A stretch of DNA of 64,000 bases from assembly GCF_004104055.1 (NCBI RefSeq), contig NZ_QOVJ01000004.1, positions 1-64,000 of the forward strand, read 5' to 3'. Source of the stretch: Leeuwenhoekiella aestuarii. Its GTDB lineage: Bacteria > Bacteroidota > Bacteroidia > Flavobacteriales > Flavobacteriaceae. This document shows, piece by piece, positions 24,604-32,850 of the stretch. The number at the start of each line of letters is the position of its first letter. The stretch's first letter is position 1. The notes under the pieces were generated by a model. The model was given only the letters and a program-made list of their open reading frames with translations, was not told the origin of the DNA and ran no database searches. A program made the position numbers and the translations under genes.

Positions 24604-26775
24604 ATGATAAAAATTCATCCAAAAACATTATCAGATCTAGAATTTCATACCGTTTGTGCACAGCTTAGTGAATTGTGCATTACAGATATGGGAAAGGTAA
24701 AAGCTTTAAAATTGGCTCCTAAGCGCAGTTATAAAAAAACGCTTTTTGCTCTCGACCAAACTCAGGAATATATCAATTCTGATACCCACGAGACACCTAT
24801 ACCTAATCACGGCTTCGATGCACTTGATCATGAACTCAAAATGTTAGGGATTGAAGACACGGTTCTTGAAGTGGGAAGTTTTAGAAAAATAGGTAGTCTG
24901 TCTGAAACGGTTAATAGCCATTTACGCTATTTCAGAAAATTTCAGGAAGTGTATCCGGTACTTTATCAAACAGTAAGAGAAACTGAGTATACTACTATTC
25001 TTACTGATGAGATTAATACTATTGTTGATAAATACGGTGAGATAAAAGATGATGCTTCTCCCCTTTTACTACAAACGCGAAGAGCTATCAATCAGGTTAA
25101 GGGAAAGATCAACAGCAGTTTTGCATCTGCCTTATCAAACTATTCTTCTTATGGCTATTTAGACGAAATCAGAGAGTCTATTGTAGATAATGTGCGTGTT
25201 CTTGCTGTTTCGGCCATGCACCGCCGCAAGGTAAAAGGTTCAATTTTAGGAAATTCAAAAACCGGAAGTATTGTTTACATTCAGCCGGAAGCTACACAGT
25301 CTCATCAACGCGAGCTCAATAATCTTCAATACGATGAACAGGAAGAAATAAAGCGTATTTTAAAAGCTTTGACTGATTTTGTGCGTCCTTTTACTCCTCT
25401 GCTTAAAGATTATCAAAAACTTTTGAGCACCATAGATGTTATTTCGGCGAAAGCCAAATATGCAAAAAAATTAAATGCTGTCTTACCAAAAATAACTCAG
25501 GATCGAGAGTTAGAAATCAAGGAAGCCTATCACCCGCTGCTGTTGCTCAACAACAGAAAACGCGGTGAAAAAACTTTTCCGCAAGACATCACGCTAGATG
25601 AACAAAATAGAATCATCGTGATTAGTGGCCCCAATGCAGGAGGTAAGAGTATTACCCTAAAAACGGTAGGTTTATTACAGGTAATGCTTCAAAGTGGTCT
25701 TCTTATTCCCGTTCATGAATATTCGAGATTTTGTTTTTTCGAAAAAATACTCACGGACATCGGAGACAATCAAAGCATTGAAAATCATCTAAGCACCTAC
25801 AGCTACCGCCTGAAGAATATGAATTATTTTCTGCGGAAATGCGACGATAAAACACTGTTCTTGATTGATGAATTTGGCACAGGTAGTGATCCTGAATTGG
25901 GAGGAGCTCTTGCCGAAACTTTTCTTGAAGTCTTTTACGAGCGTAACAGTTATGGTATCATCACTACACATTACGCCAATCTAAAAATGATGGCCAATGA
26001 GACCGAAGCAATAACCAATGCCAATATGCTTTTTGACTCCCGAACACTTGAGCCGCTATATAAACTTTATGTAGGTGAAGCTGGAAGCTCGTTTACCTTT
26101 GAGGTTGCTCAGAAAAATGGTATTCCTTATTCGCTTATCAACCGTTCTAAGAAAAAAGTAGAACGCGGTAAAATTCGATTTGACAAGAGTATTGCTGATC
26201 TTCAAAAAGAACGTAGTAAATTAGCTAAAACAACTACTTCGCTAAAATCTAAAGAGCAAGAAGCACTTAAGCAAAAACAAGAGCTTAATAAAACCAATGC
26301 ACGCATTCAAGAAAAGTTAGAAAGCTACCAGGAACTCTACGACAGCAATCAGCGTTTAATTTATCTGGGGCAAAAACTAGATGATCTGAGTGATAAGTTT
26401 TTTACGAATAAGAATAAAAAACTACTACTTGACGAATTATACAAAGTGGTACAAATTGAAAATTCTAAACGTGCAAAACTCAATGCCAAACAGAAACGTG
26501 CACAAAAAGCTAAAGAAAGAAAAGTAAAGCAAGAGGCCGAAAAGAAAGTTGAAGTCATTAGAGAAAAGAAGAAAGTAGAAAAGCAGAAAGAAATTCAAAT
26601 TGAAAAAGAAAAACCTAAAGTAACTCTAAAAATTGGTGACCGCGTGCGCTTACCAGATGGCAGAGCGGTGGGAACCATCGATAAAATTGAAAAAGGAAAA
26701 GCTACTGTTGATTATGGAATGTTTACCACTAATGTGGATGTAGATACTTTAGAACTCGTACAGCGCAAAAAATAA
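24604..26775 (+). CDS. mutS2: MutS2-type ATPase lacking the Smr domain
   Basis: A 723-residue MutS family ATPase. There is no mismatch-binding domain I; the chain starts with the core/clamp region, with a coiled clamp at about 130-260. Walker A is 'VISGPNAGGKSITLKT' near residue 342, Walker B is 'LFLIDEFGTGSDPELGG', and 'THYANLKMMA' completes the ATPase. A long lysine/glutamate coiled coil (about 515-675) leads to a KOW-like end, 'GDRVRLPDGRAVGTIDK'. The C-terminal Smr nuclease domain of Bacillus-type MutS2 (total about 785 residues) is absent; I see no HGxG motif. So the protein may act in recombination control or ribosome rescue without endonuclease activity. Its stop overlaps the ATG of the next gene by one base. 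Confidence 0.92.
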   Translation: MIKIHPKTLSDLEFHTVCAQLSELCITDMGKVKALKLAPKRSYKKTLFALDQTQEYINSDTHETPIPNHGFDALDHELKMLGIEDTVLEVGSFRKIGSLSETVNSHLRYFRKFQEVYPVLYQTVRETEYTTILTDEINTIVDKYGEIKDDASPLLLQTRRAINQVKGKINSSFASALSNYSSYGYLDEIRESIVDNVRVLAVSAMHRRKVKGSILGNSKTGSIVYIQPEATQSHQRELNNLQYDEQEEIKRILKALTDFVRPFTPLLKDYQKLLSTIDVISAKAKYAKKLNAVLPKITQDRELEIKEAYHPLLLLNNRKRGEKTFPQDITLDEQNRIIVISGPNAGGKSITLKTVGLLQVMLQSGLLIPVHEYSRFCFFEKILTDIGDNQSIENHLSTYSYRLKNMNYFLRKCDDKTLFLIDEFGTGSDPELGGALAETFLEVFYERNSYGIITTHYANLKMMANETEAITNANMLFDSRTLEPLYKLYVGEAGSSFTFEVAQKNGIPYSLINRSKKKVERGKIRFDKSIADLQKERSKLAKTTTSLKSKEQEALKQKQELNKTNARIQEKLESYQELYDSNQRLIYLGQKLDDLSDKFFTNKNKKLLLDELYKVVQIENSKRAKLNAKQKRAQKAKERKVKQEAEKKVEVIREKKKVEKQKEIQIEKEKPKVTLKIGDRVRLPDGRAVGTIDKIEKGKATVDYGMFTTNVDVDTLELVQRKK

Positions 26776-27173
26776 TGGAAACCAAAATCATTCTTTTTGA
26801 CGGAGTCTGTAACTTATGTAATGGTGCTATAAATTTTATCATCAAACACGATCCATCAGCGCAATTTAAATTTGCCTCGTTGCAAGGAGAAACTGGTCAG
26901 CGTTTGCTTAAAAATCACCAAATCAATTCCGCAGAAACAGACTCTATTGTTCTTATTGACGGTGATAGGGTTTCGGTTAAATCTTCAGCAGCCCTGCGCA
27001 TTGCGAAGTATTTAAACAAGGGCTATCCGTTGCTTTTTGGGTTTATGATTGTCCCGAAATTCATTAGAAATGCAGTTTATGATTACATAGCTCGTAACCG
27101 ATACCAATGGTTTGGCAAAAAAGAAAGCTGTATGATTCCCACTCCAGAGCTTAAGTCCAGATTTTTAGATTAA
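26775..27173 (+). CDS. DCC-family thiol-disulfide oxidoreductase-like protein (DUF393)
   Basis: A 132-residue protein of the DUF393/DCC family. The signature 'ILFDGVCNLCNGAINFI' with Cys12 and Cys15 is at the N-terminus, and the family's typical second part is seen in 'SLQGETGQRLL', 'DSIVLIDGDRVSVKSSAALR' and 'PKFIRNAVYDYIARNRY'. It is thought to have a thioredoxin-like fold, with the CxxC as the redox centre. No signal peptide. Its ATG overlaps the mutS2 stop (TAATG), so both come from one message. It ends just before a dispersed repeat at 27177-27216. Confidence 0.9.
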   Translation: METKIILFDGVCNLCNGAINFIIKHDPSAQFKFASLQGETGQRLLKNHQINSAETDSIVLIDGDRVSVKSSAALRIAKYLNKGYPLLFGFMIVPKFIRNAVYDYIARNRYQWFGKKESCMIPTPELKSRFLD

Positions 27174-27176
27174 TAA

Positions 27177-27216
27177 CCTACCTCGGAGTATTGACCTCAT
27201 TGGCGGCGTCAATAAA
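27177..27216 (+). repeat. Dispersed intergenic repeat, long type (copy A)
   Basis: Reads CCTACCTCGGAGTATTGACC then TCATTGGCGGCGTCAATAAA. It aligns with copies at 32759-32799, 38025-38065 and 59804-59843, all between genes. Confidence 0.65.
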
Positions 27217-27285
27217 TTACTATCATTCGCAAAAAAGCAGCTTTAAACTAATCTTTTCGTTTATTTTTAAGGAAAATAACTACTT

Positions 27286-29187
27286 ATGCGAATTCTAGTT
27301 CTTCTTCTATTCTGCCTGTTTCTAAGCAATCCAAATTCGATAGCTTCAGAAAAACCTCTTCCTCAAAATTCAAAGATTGAAAAGGTAACGATCTATCTTC
27401 AAGGGGCTACCATCGAGCGTTCTTCATCTGTAACTGTCAAATCAGGAGTTAACGAATTGATTTTTGACAATCTTTCGCCTGATATTTTAGAGAATAGTAT
27501 TCAGCTACGAGGGCTTGATGATGCCAGTATTCTTTCCCTAGCATTTGACCTGAATTACTTAGATAAAAAGACGGTTTCTGCGGAATATGAAAAACTCAAA
27601 TCAGATTTAGACCAACTGCTCTACGAAAAAAATTCAATACAAAATACCATTGAAGGCTATGAGCGTGAGCTCAAACTACTTACTGAAAATCAACGCATAA
27701 ACAGTGATAATACAGACCTTTCTTTAGAAAAAGTAAAGCAAATAAGTGCCTATTACCGTCAGCGCAGTACCGAAATTCAAAACATCATTTACAAACAAAA
27801 GCGGGAGATTCAAGAATTAGATCGCAAAATCAACGATTACCGGCAGCAAATGAATAATCTTGATGATTCCCGAAAAGAAATGCGCGGCGAAATCACTGTA
27901 AAACTTCAGAGCGACCGTGCTACAAGCCTCAACCTGGAGCTCTCTTATATCATTCAAAATGCAGGATGGTTTCCGCTTTACGATATTCGTGCAGAAAATA
28001 CTTCTAGTCCTATTGAACTCAACTACAAAGCAAATGTGTATCAACAAAGCGGTATAGACTGGGACAATGTGAAGTTGGTTCTCTCTACCGGAGACCCCAA
28101 CACCAATAATTTTAAGCCAGACTTACAACCTAAATATCTCAATTTTGTAACTGGTTATTACAGAAAAACCAGTGCTGTAAACCGAACAAATTACAAATAC
28201 AATCCTACTATTAGAAGTGTTTCCGGTATTGTAACAGATGACTCTGGCGCACCATTACCCGGTGCGAATATTACACAAGCCGGCTCCTCAAATGGCACAA
28301 CGACAGATTTTGATGGTAAATACCGACTTTCGATAAATAGCAATAGTGGTAGTGCGTTACACTATTCTTATGTAGGTTTTAATACAGAATCTATACCGAT
28401 CCACGGTTCTATGATGAATGTTCAACTAGAGCAAAACAACGAATCACTAGACGAAGTTGTAGTGGTAGGTTATGGGACACAAGATAAAAGATCTGTAGTG
28501 GGTGCTTTAGCAGGAAAAGTTGCTGGAATTACTATTAATTCAGAATCTTACAACGAGAATGTTGAAGCCAAAGAAGAAAGTCTTACCAATACCCGTTTTG
28601 AGATTAAAAAACGCTATACGATTGTTTCAAATGCAGACATCACTACCATTGAGATAGACAAGTTTGACTTACCCGCAAGCTACCAGCATTATGCTGCACC
28701 GGAGCTTAACGAAAATGTATTTCTCACCGCTACGGTTACAGACTGGGAGCGTTATGATTTACTACAAGGCGAAGCCAATATTTATTTTGAAGGAAGTTAT
28801 GCTGGTAAGACGGCTATTAGTCCGTTGGCAACTACAGACAGCTTAGAAATTTCTTTAGGCATAGACCCTAACATTATTGTAAAACGCGAAAAGAAGGACA
28901 ATTTTAAAAGCAAATCGTTCTTAGGTGGAACTCGTGTAGTGGCTAAAGCTTATGAAATTTCAATTCGAAATACTAAAAGCTCAGCGGTTAATTTGGTTTT
29001 AGAAGATCGTATTCCGGTTTCACAGAATAAGGATATTAAGGTTTCTGATCAGGAAACAGCAGATGCTGCCTATGATGAAAAAACCGGTATCCTAAAATGG
29101 AAACTAGAACTGGCTCCAAAAGCTTCGGTTACTAAAAATTTCTCGTACGAAGTGCGTTATCCTAAAGGTCAAAATATTAATCTATAA
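27286..29187 (+). CDS. MuiA/DUF4139 protein with inserted carboxypeptidase-regulatory and SusC-like segment
   Basis: A 633-residue exported protein. Residues 1-20 are a signal peptide. A DUF4140-type beta domain (about 32-95, 'KVTIYLQGATIERSS') is followed by a coiled coil (about 97-200) and then DUF4139, which begins 'ELSYIIQNAGWFPLYDIRA' at 218-236 and ends at 630. DUF4139 is interrupted at about 309-415 by a carboxypeptidase-D regulatory-like domain ('VSGIVTDDSGAPLPGANITQ', 'TTTDFDGKYRLSI', 'YSYVGFNTESI') and a SusC-type 'LDEVVVVGYGTQDKR' segment with 'GALAGKVAGI'. DUF4139 then resumes ('RYTIVSNADITTIEIDKF'). Mucoidy-inhibitor MuiA proteins are envelope proteins of unclear role. The insert is of the type seen at the N-terminus of SusC/RagA TonB-dependent transporters. 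Confidence 0.88.
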   Translation: MRILVLLLFCLFLSNPNSIASEKPLPQNSKIEKVTIYLQGATIERSSSVTVKSGVNELIFDNLSPDILENSIQLRGLDDASILSLAFDLNYLDKKTVSAEYEKLKSDLDQLLYEKNSIQNTIEGYERELKLLTENQRINSDNTDLSLEKVKQISAYYRQRSTEIQNIIYKQKREIQELDRKINDYRQQMNNLDDSRKEMRGEITVKLQSDRATSLNLELSYIIQNAGWFPLYDIRAENTSSPIELNYKANVYQQSGIDWDNVKLVLSTGDPNTNNFKPDLQPKYLNFVTGYYRKTSAVNRTNYKYNPTIRSVSGIVTDDSGAPLPGANITQAGSSNGTTTDFDGKYRLSINSNSGSALHYSYVGFNTESIPIHGSMMNVQLEQNNESLDEVVVVGYGTQDKRSVVGALAGKVAGITINSESYNENVEAKEESLTNTRFEIKKRYTIVSNADITTIEIDKFDLPASYQHYAAPELNENVFLTATVTDWERYDLLQGEANIYFEGSYAGKTAISPLATTDSLEISLGIDPNIIVKREKKDNFKSKSFLGGTRVVAKAYEISIRNTKSSAVNLVLEDRIPVSQNKDIKVSDQETADAAYDEKTGILKWKLELAPKASVTKNFSYEVRYPKGQNINL

Positions 29188-29195
29188 TTCATTTT

Positions 29196-29858
29196 TTGAA
29201 ACCAAAACTTATTCTTTTTGATGTCAACGAAACCCTGCTCAACTTAAAACCATTAGCAAGGCGTATAAATATTTTATTGAGTAATGAACAAGCCTTTGAG
29301 ATTTGGTTCAGCAAGTTGCTTCATTATTCTTTAGTTGAAACCGTAAGTGGCAATCACGAAGATTTTAGCAACATTGCTAAAGCTACTTTTGAAATGACAG
29401 CTGCTAAATTCAAAAAAGTAATTCCTGAAGATGAAATCATTGCTGTTCTGGCTCTCATCAGCAAACTACCTCAACATCCAGATAGCACAGGAGCATTAAA
29501 AAGATTGAAAAACAAAGGTTTTCAATTAGTTGCCTTAACTAATGGAAATCTTGATGTTGCTAAAGAGCAATTGGCTTTTGCTGAATTGGATCATTTTTTT
29601 GATCGAATTTTTAGCGTAAATGAAGCGAGTGCTTTTAAACCAAGTTCAAAACCTTACGAATTTGTTTTAAATGAAATGAAAACTCAGGCTGCAGAAAGTT
29701 TACTCGTCGCGGCTCACGGCTGGGACATTACCGGCGCACAACGAGCCGGACTACAAACCGCATTCATCGCCCGTGAAGGAAAATTCAAATATCCACTTGC
29801 AGAAAAACCCACTTACGATTGTAGAGATTTAAATGTGTTAGTTGAACGTTTGACCTGA
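29196..29858 (+). CDS. HAD-type 2-haloacid dehalogenase-like hydrolase
   Basis: A 220-residue HAD hydrolase of the type II haloacid dehalogenase branch. Motif I is 'LILFDVNETLLNL' with the nucleophile Asp9, and the second acid is replaced by Asn (DxN), as is normal for dehalogenases and different from phosphatases (DxD). Motif II is 'LVALTNGN', the conserved Lys is in 'SAFKPSSKPYEFV', and motif IV is 'VAAHGWDITGA'. Expected reaction is hydrolytic removal of halide from 2-haloacids, but the natural substrate may differ. The start codon is TTG at 29196; there is no ATG near. Its last 21 bases overlap the convergent lamin-tail gene. It follows the MuiA gene by eight bases. Confidence 0.87.
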   Translation: MKPKLILFDVNETLLNLKPLARRINILLSNEQAFEIWFSKLLHYSLVETVSGNHEDFSNIAKATFEMTAAKFKKVIPEDEIIAVLALISKLPQHPDSTGALKRLKNKGFQLVALTNGNLDVAKEQLAFAELDHFFDRIFSVNEASAFKPSSKPYEFVLNEMKTQAAESLLVAAHGWDITGAQRAGLQTAFIAREGKFKYPLAEKPTYDCRDLNVLVERLT

Positions 29859-30962
29859 GTTGATTTCATCAATGGTTTCATTTTCAATTGACCATGTAAA
29901 ATCTGTATATTTATTTCCAGCTCCGGTTAACTGCATTGATTTACCTAAAGCTGTTGAAGGATCTTGATCAATTGGTAATAGTGTAGCAGTCATACCTGAG
30001 GCAGGTCCTTCAGTAGCAGTGACACTACCCTCATAACTCAAGAATTGAATTACATTACCGGTGGGGTCTACTAATGCAATTGCTTCATTGCTATTTTGTA
30101 AGCCGGGGAAATCTATGTTCTTAACTCCTAAACCCGCATTTATCTCTACGATTACTCCCGAAATTGATTCGCTAGAAATAATAGTTCCACCAGAACCGTT
30201 GTAATGAACAAGGCTATATGCGCTTAAATCAACACCCGCCGAACCAGCGATCTCAACACGTTCATCTACGTCACCAGCTACATTATCATAGTGAATTTCA
30301 TTGATCCAAATATCAATATCGTTGTCTACCACAGTTAAATTGAAAACAGAATTCACCCCAATTGTAGGTGCGCCAGAGCCTCCGTTGGTATTAGTAATTG
30401 TGAACTGTATTTGTTCGTTGCCTTCAGTGATTGCGTCATCCGTAAGGTTAAATACACGTGTAGCATTATAAATAAATGTATTTGCCGGTATCATAATAAT
30501 CTGAGCAGTACTTTCGTCTAAATCATCATAAGATGATGCTGCAACGGTTACCGTCAATCCATTAGTAGCTGATGGATTCGTGATATTAAACTCCAAATCA
30601 ATACTTCCAATACTTTCGCTTTGCGAATTTTCAGTAAGGGTGTAGGCTACTTCTGTAGGTTGTATTGAATTTTGTAGCAGATATATATTTTCCCAAAAAA
30701 CACCATTCCAGACCTGAAGTCCAAAGATGGTTGCGTCAGGATCATTAACAAAAACCATCAGGCCCGTGTCATCTACCGTGGCTCCAATTAAATCTCGCTG
30801 AGCTACCGTCACACGAGGAGGCATTAGTCCTTTAAAGTTTCCGTCTGATGACTCGCTGCTAATCTCTAGCATAGAAGCAGCACTTGGATTTGTAGTTCCT
30901 ATACCCACCTGAGCAGATACGTGAAAAATTCCGATAAAAAAGAAAAGTAAAAATTGCTTCAT
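29838..30962 (-). CDS. Secreted lamin-tail domain surface protein
   Basis: A 374-residue exported protein. The signal peptide ends near 'HVSAQ', followed by 'VGIGTTNPSAASMLEIS', a start shared by many Bacteroidota surface proteins resembling phage tail-fibre heads. Residues about 115-215 look Calx-beta-like ('TNPSATNGLTVTV', 'DEGNEQIQF'-type repeat seen as 'ITEGNEQIQFTITN'). Residues about 217-335 are a lamin-tail domain ('DIWINEIHYDNVAGDVDERV', 'AYSLVHYNGSGG'). The end 'DEINSGQTFN' resembles tails of exported nucleases, but no clear type IX secretion sorting domain is present. Probable role is adhesion or polymer binding on the surface. The stop overlaps the HAD gene convergently by 21 bases. 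Confidence 0.78.
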   Translation of the reverse strand: MKQFLLFFFIGIFHVSAQVGIGTTNPSAASMLEISSESSDGNFKGLMPPRVTVAQRDLIGATVDDTGLMVFVNDPDATIFGLQVWNGVFWENIYLLQNSIQPTEVAYTLTENSQSESIGSIDLEFNITNPSATNGLTVTVAASSYDDLDESTAQIIMIPANTFIYNATRVFNLTDDAITEGNEQIQFTITNTNGGSGAPTIGVNSVFNLTVVDNDIDIWINEIHYDNVAGDVDERVEIAGSAGVDLSAYSLVHYNGSGGTIISSESISGVIVEINAGLGVKNIDFPGLQNSNEAIALVDPTGNVIQFLSYEGSVTATEGPASGMTATLLPIDQDPSTALGKSMQLTGAGNKYTDFTWSIENETIDEINSGQTFN

Positions 30963-31094
30963 ACTTACACATTTAAGTTTATAAATGGTAAGTCAAGTAA
31001 TTGTGTAGGGCCAACTATAATAGATTGGGTCTTTCGAAATTAATAATTATTTCGAAAAAACAAAACACTAAACCCTAATAATCAACTATTTGAA

Positions 31095-32543
31095 TTATTT
31101 TTCATCGATATCGAATGCAGCATCGGGCTCTTTATTGGGATTGTAATTGAATAATCCTTCCCCTTTTGCAATAACTGAAGACACCGTTGCATCACCTGTT
31201 ACATTTACAACTGTGCGACACATATCTAAAATACGATCTACCGGAAAAATAATACCTATCCAGGCGGGGTTCAAACCTACCGATTCTAAAACAATAATCA
31301 ACATTACGAGACCAGCGCTAGGTACAGCAGCAGAGCCAATGGATGCTAAAGTAGCAGTTAAGACAATAGTCAATTGCTGCCCTATAGTAAGATCTATCAT
31401 ATGCAATTGAGCCAAGAAAACCACGGCTACGGCTTGATACAGACACGTACCATCCATATTAACAGTAGCACCTATGGGCAGCACAAAACTGGTTACCTTT
31501 TTATCAACGCCCAGGTTATCCTCTACACATTCCATTGTAACTGGAAGTGTAGCCGCACTACTTGAAGTAGAAAACGCTAAAGTTTGTGCAGGCCCCATCG
31601 CCTTAAAGAACCCGAAATAAGATACTTTACGTACAAAAATTTTAAAAATAAGTGGATAAATACCGAATATCATTAGCCCCAAACCACCAACAACTGTAAG
31701 AGAATACCAACTTAAGCCTTTAAATATTTCTACAACTTTACCAATATCATTACCCGCCATTTGACTCACAACACCAGCTAAAAGTGCAAAAACAAAAAAT
31801 GGTGCAGCCTGCATGGTGAGGTCAACCATCTTTAGAAAAACTTCCATTATTCCATCTACAGCACGCGTAACAGGAGCTGACTTTTTAGGGTCTATAAATA
31901 ACATACTTATCCCGAAAAATAACCCAAAGAATATCACTTGCAGCATTAAGCCGTTATCTGCTAAAGAACTGAAAAAATTATCCGGTACAATATCTACTAA
32001 AGGTTGAAGCGGACCTGCCTCTTTAGCTGCATCAGCAGTTTCCATTTTATCATTTACGGAAGCATCTTTGAGTTCGCTTCTCGATAAATCTGAAATCTCT
32101 CGGGCACGATCCATAAACTTAGGATCCTGAAGGTAGTTCACTCCATCTTTAATCACATAACCTTCATCTGCCGCCCAAATCTCATAACTGATACGATTAT
32201 CTATTCGACTTTGCTCATCTACAAGCTTACCGGGACCTATTAAGTTTACTAGAAGTAAACCTACCCCGACCGCTAAAACTGTAGTAACCAGATAAGCTAA
32301 AAGCGTTTTACCACCCATTCTCCCCAGACTTGCAGGGTCTCCTAAATTTGCCACGCCACTTATAATAGAAAACAACACTAGCGGAACTGCAATAAGTTTT
32401 AAGAGATTGATGAAAATCTTACCAAATGGAGCAATCCAGTCTATCGTAAACTGACTCCATCCTAACTGACTGGAAATTAAAGCCCAAATTATACCTAAAA
32501 CCAGACCTATAATTATTTTCCAGTGCAATGCTATTTTCTTCAT
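31095..32543 (-). CDS. Dicarboxylate/glutamate:cation symporter (DAACS family)
   Basis: A 482-residue inner-membrane transporter that moves glutamate, aspartate or C4-dicarboxylates with Na+ or H+. The serine-rich hairpin is 'AFSTSSSAATLPVTME' and the substrate/cation site is 'PIGATVNMDGTCLYQ' followed by 'SIGSAAVPSAGLVMLI'. About eight membrane helices and two re-entrant loops are expected. Between helices 3 and 4 there is an extra soluble stretch of roughly 80 residues (about 105-185, 'GKLVDEQSRIDNRI' to 'PDNFFSSLADNGLM') that makes it longer than GltP/DctA (about 430). Single gene, minus strand. The exact substrate is not decidable. Confidence 0.93.
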   Translation of the reverse strand: MKKIALHWKIIIGLVLGIIWALISSQLGWSQFTIDWIAPFGKIFINLLKLIAVPLVLFSIISGVANLGDPASLGRMGGKTLLAYLVTTVLAVGVGLLLVNLIGPGKLVDEQSRIDNRISYEIWAADEGYVIKDGVNYLQDPKFMDRAREISDLSRSELKDASVNDKMETADAAKEAGPLQPLVDIVPDNFFSSLADNGLMLQVIFFGLFFGISMLFIDPKKSAPVTRAVDGIMEVFLKMVDLTMQAAPFFVFALLAGVVSQMAGNDIGKVVEIFKGLSWYSLTVVGGLGLMIFGIYPLIFKIFVRKVSYFGFFKAMGPAQTLAFSTSSSAATLPVTMECVEDNLGVDKKVTSFVLPIGATVNMDGTCLYQAVAVVFLAQLHMIDLTIGQQLTIVLTATLASIGSAAVPSAGLVMLIIVLESVGLNPAWIGIIFPVDRILDMCRTVVNVTGDATVSSVIAKGEGLFNYNPNKEPDAAFDIDEK

Positions 32544-32758
32544 AAAAAGGGTTTTCTTTTTGATTATCGAGATTTTGATGTTTAATAATTGCTAAGTAAG
32601 CAAAAATGTACATTTTAATACCATTACGGTTTACTCGAAGATTTTCTATGACGTGAAAGATAAACAAATTCCTTATTTAGATTAAGCTTAAGACGGCTTT
32701 TGATACAGAATTGTTAGTAAAACGTAAAATTTGTAGAAAAATAACTAAGTTCTAAAGT

Positions 32759-32799
32759 AAGCCAACTCGAGGTATAAACCCTTTGTCGGTGCCAATAAA
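32759..32799 (+). repeat. Dispersed intergenic repeat, long type (copy B)
   Basis: Reads AAGCCAACTCGAGGTATAAA then CCCTTTGTCGGTGCCAATAAA without the last base. It aligns with the other copies (27177, 38025, 59804) and abuts the aroC terminator. Confidence 0.7.
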
Positions 32800-32829
32800 A
32801 AAAGCTTCCGGATTTCTCCGGAAGCTTTT
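32797..32829 (-). terminator. Rho-independent terminator of aroC
   Basis: Stem AAAAGCTTCCGGA (32800-32812) with TCCGGAAGCTTTT (32817-32829), loop TTTC. On the minus strand it ends in a T run (the A run 32797-32803), 20 bases past the aroC stop. Confidence 0.9.
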
Positions 32830-32850
32830 AAAATCAATCTAATATCTTAA

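Larger units (their letters stand above)
32544..32850. other. Intergenic region gltP-type symporter / aroC (307 bases)
   Basis: Holds the dispersed repeat copy B (32759-32799) and the aroC terminator (32797-32829). The part 32544-32758 is AT-rich leader of the symporter gene. I see no gene or RNA in it. Confidence 0.6.

Noticed and set aside
32419-32667. An 82-codon minus-strand frame over the symporter start
   Set aside because: Overlaps the start of a strongly supported transporter gene in another frame and has no family pattern.
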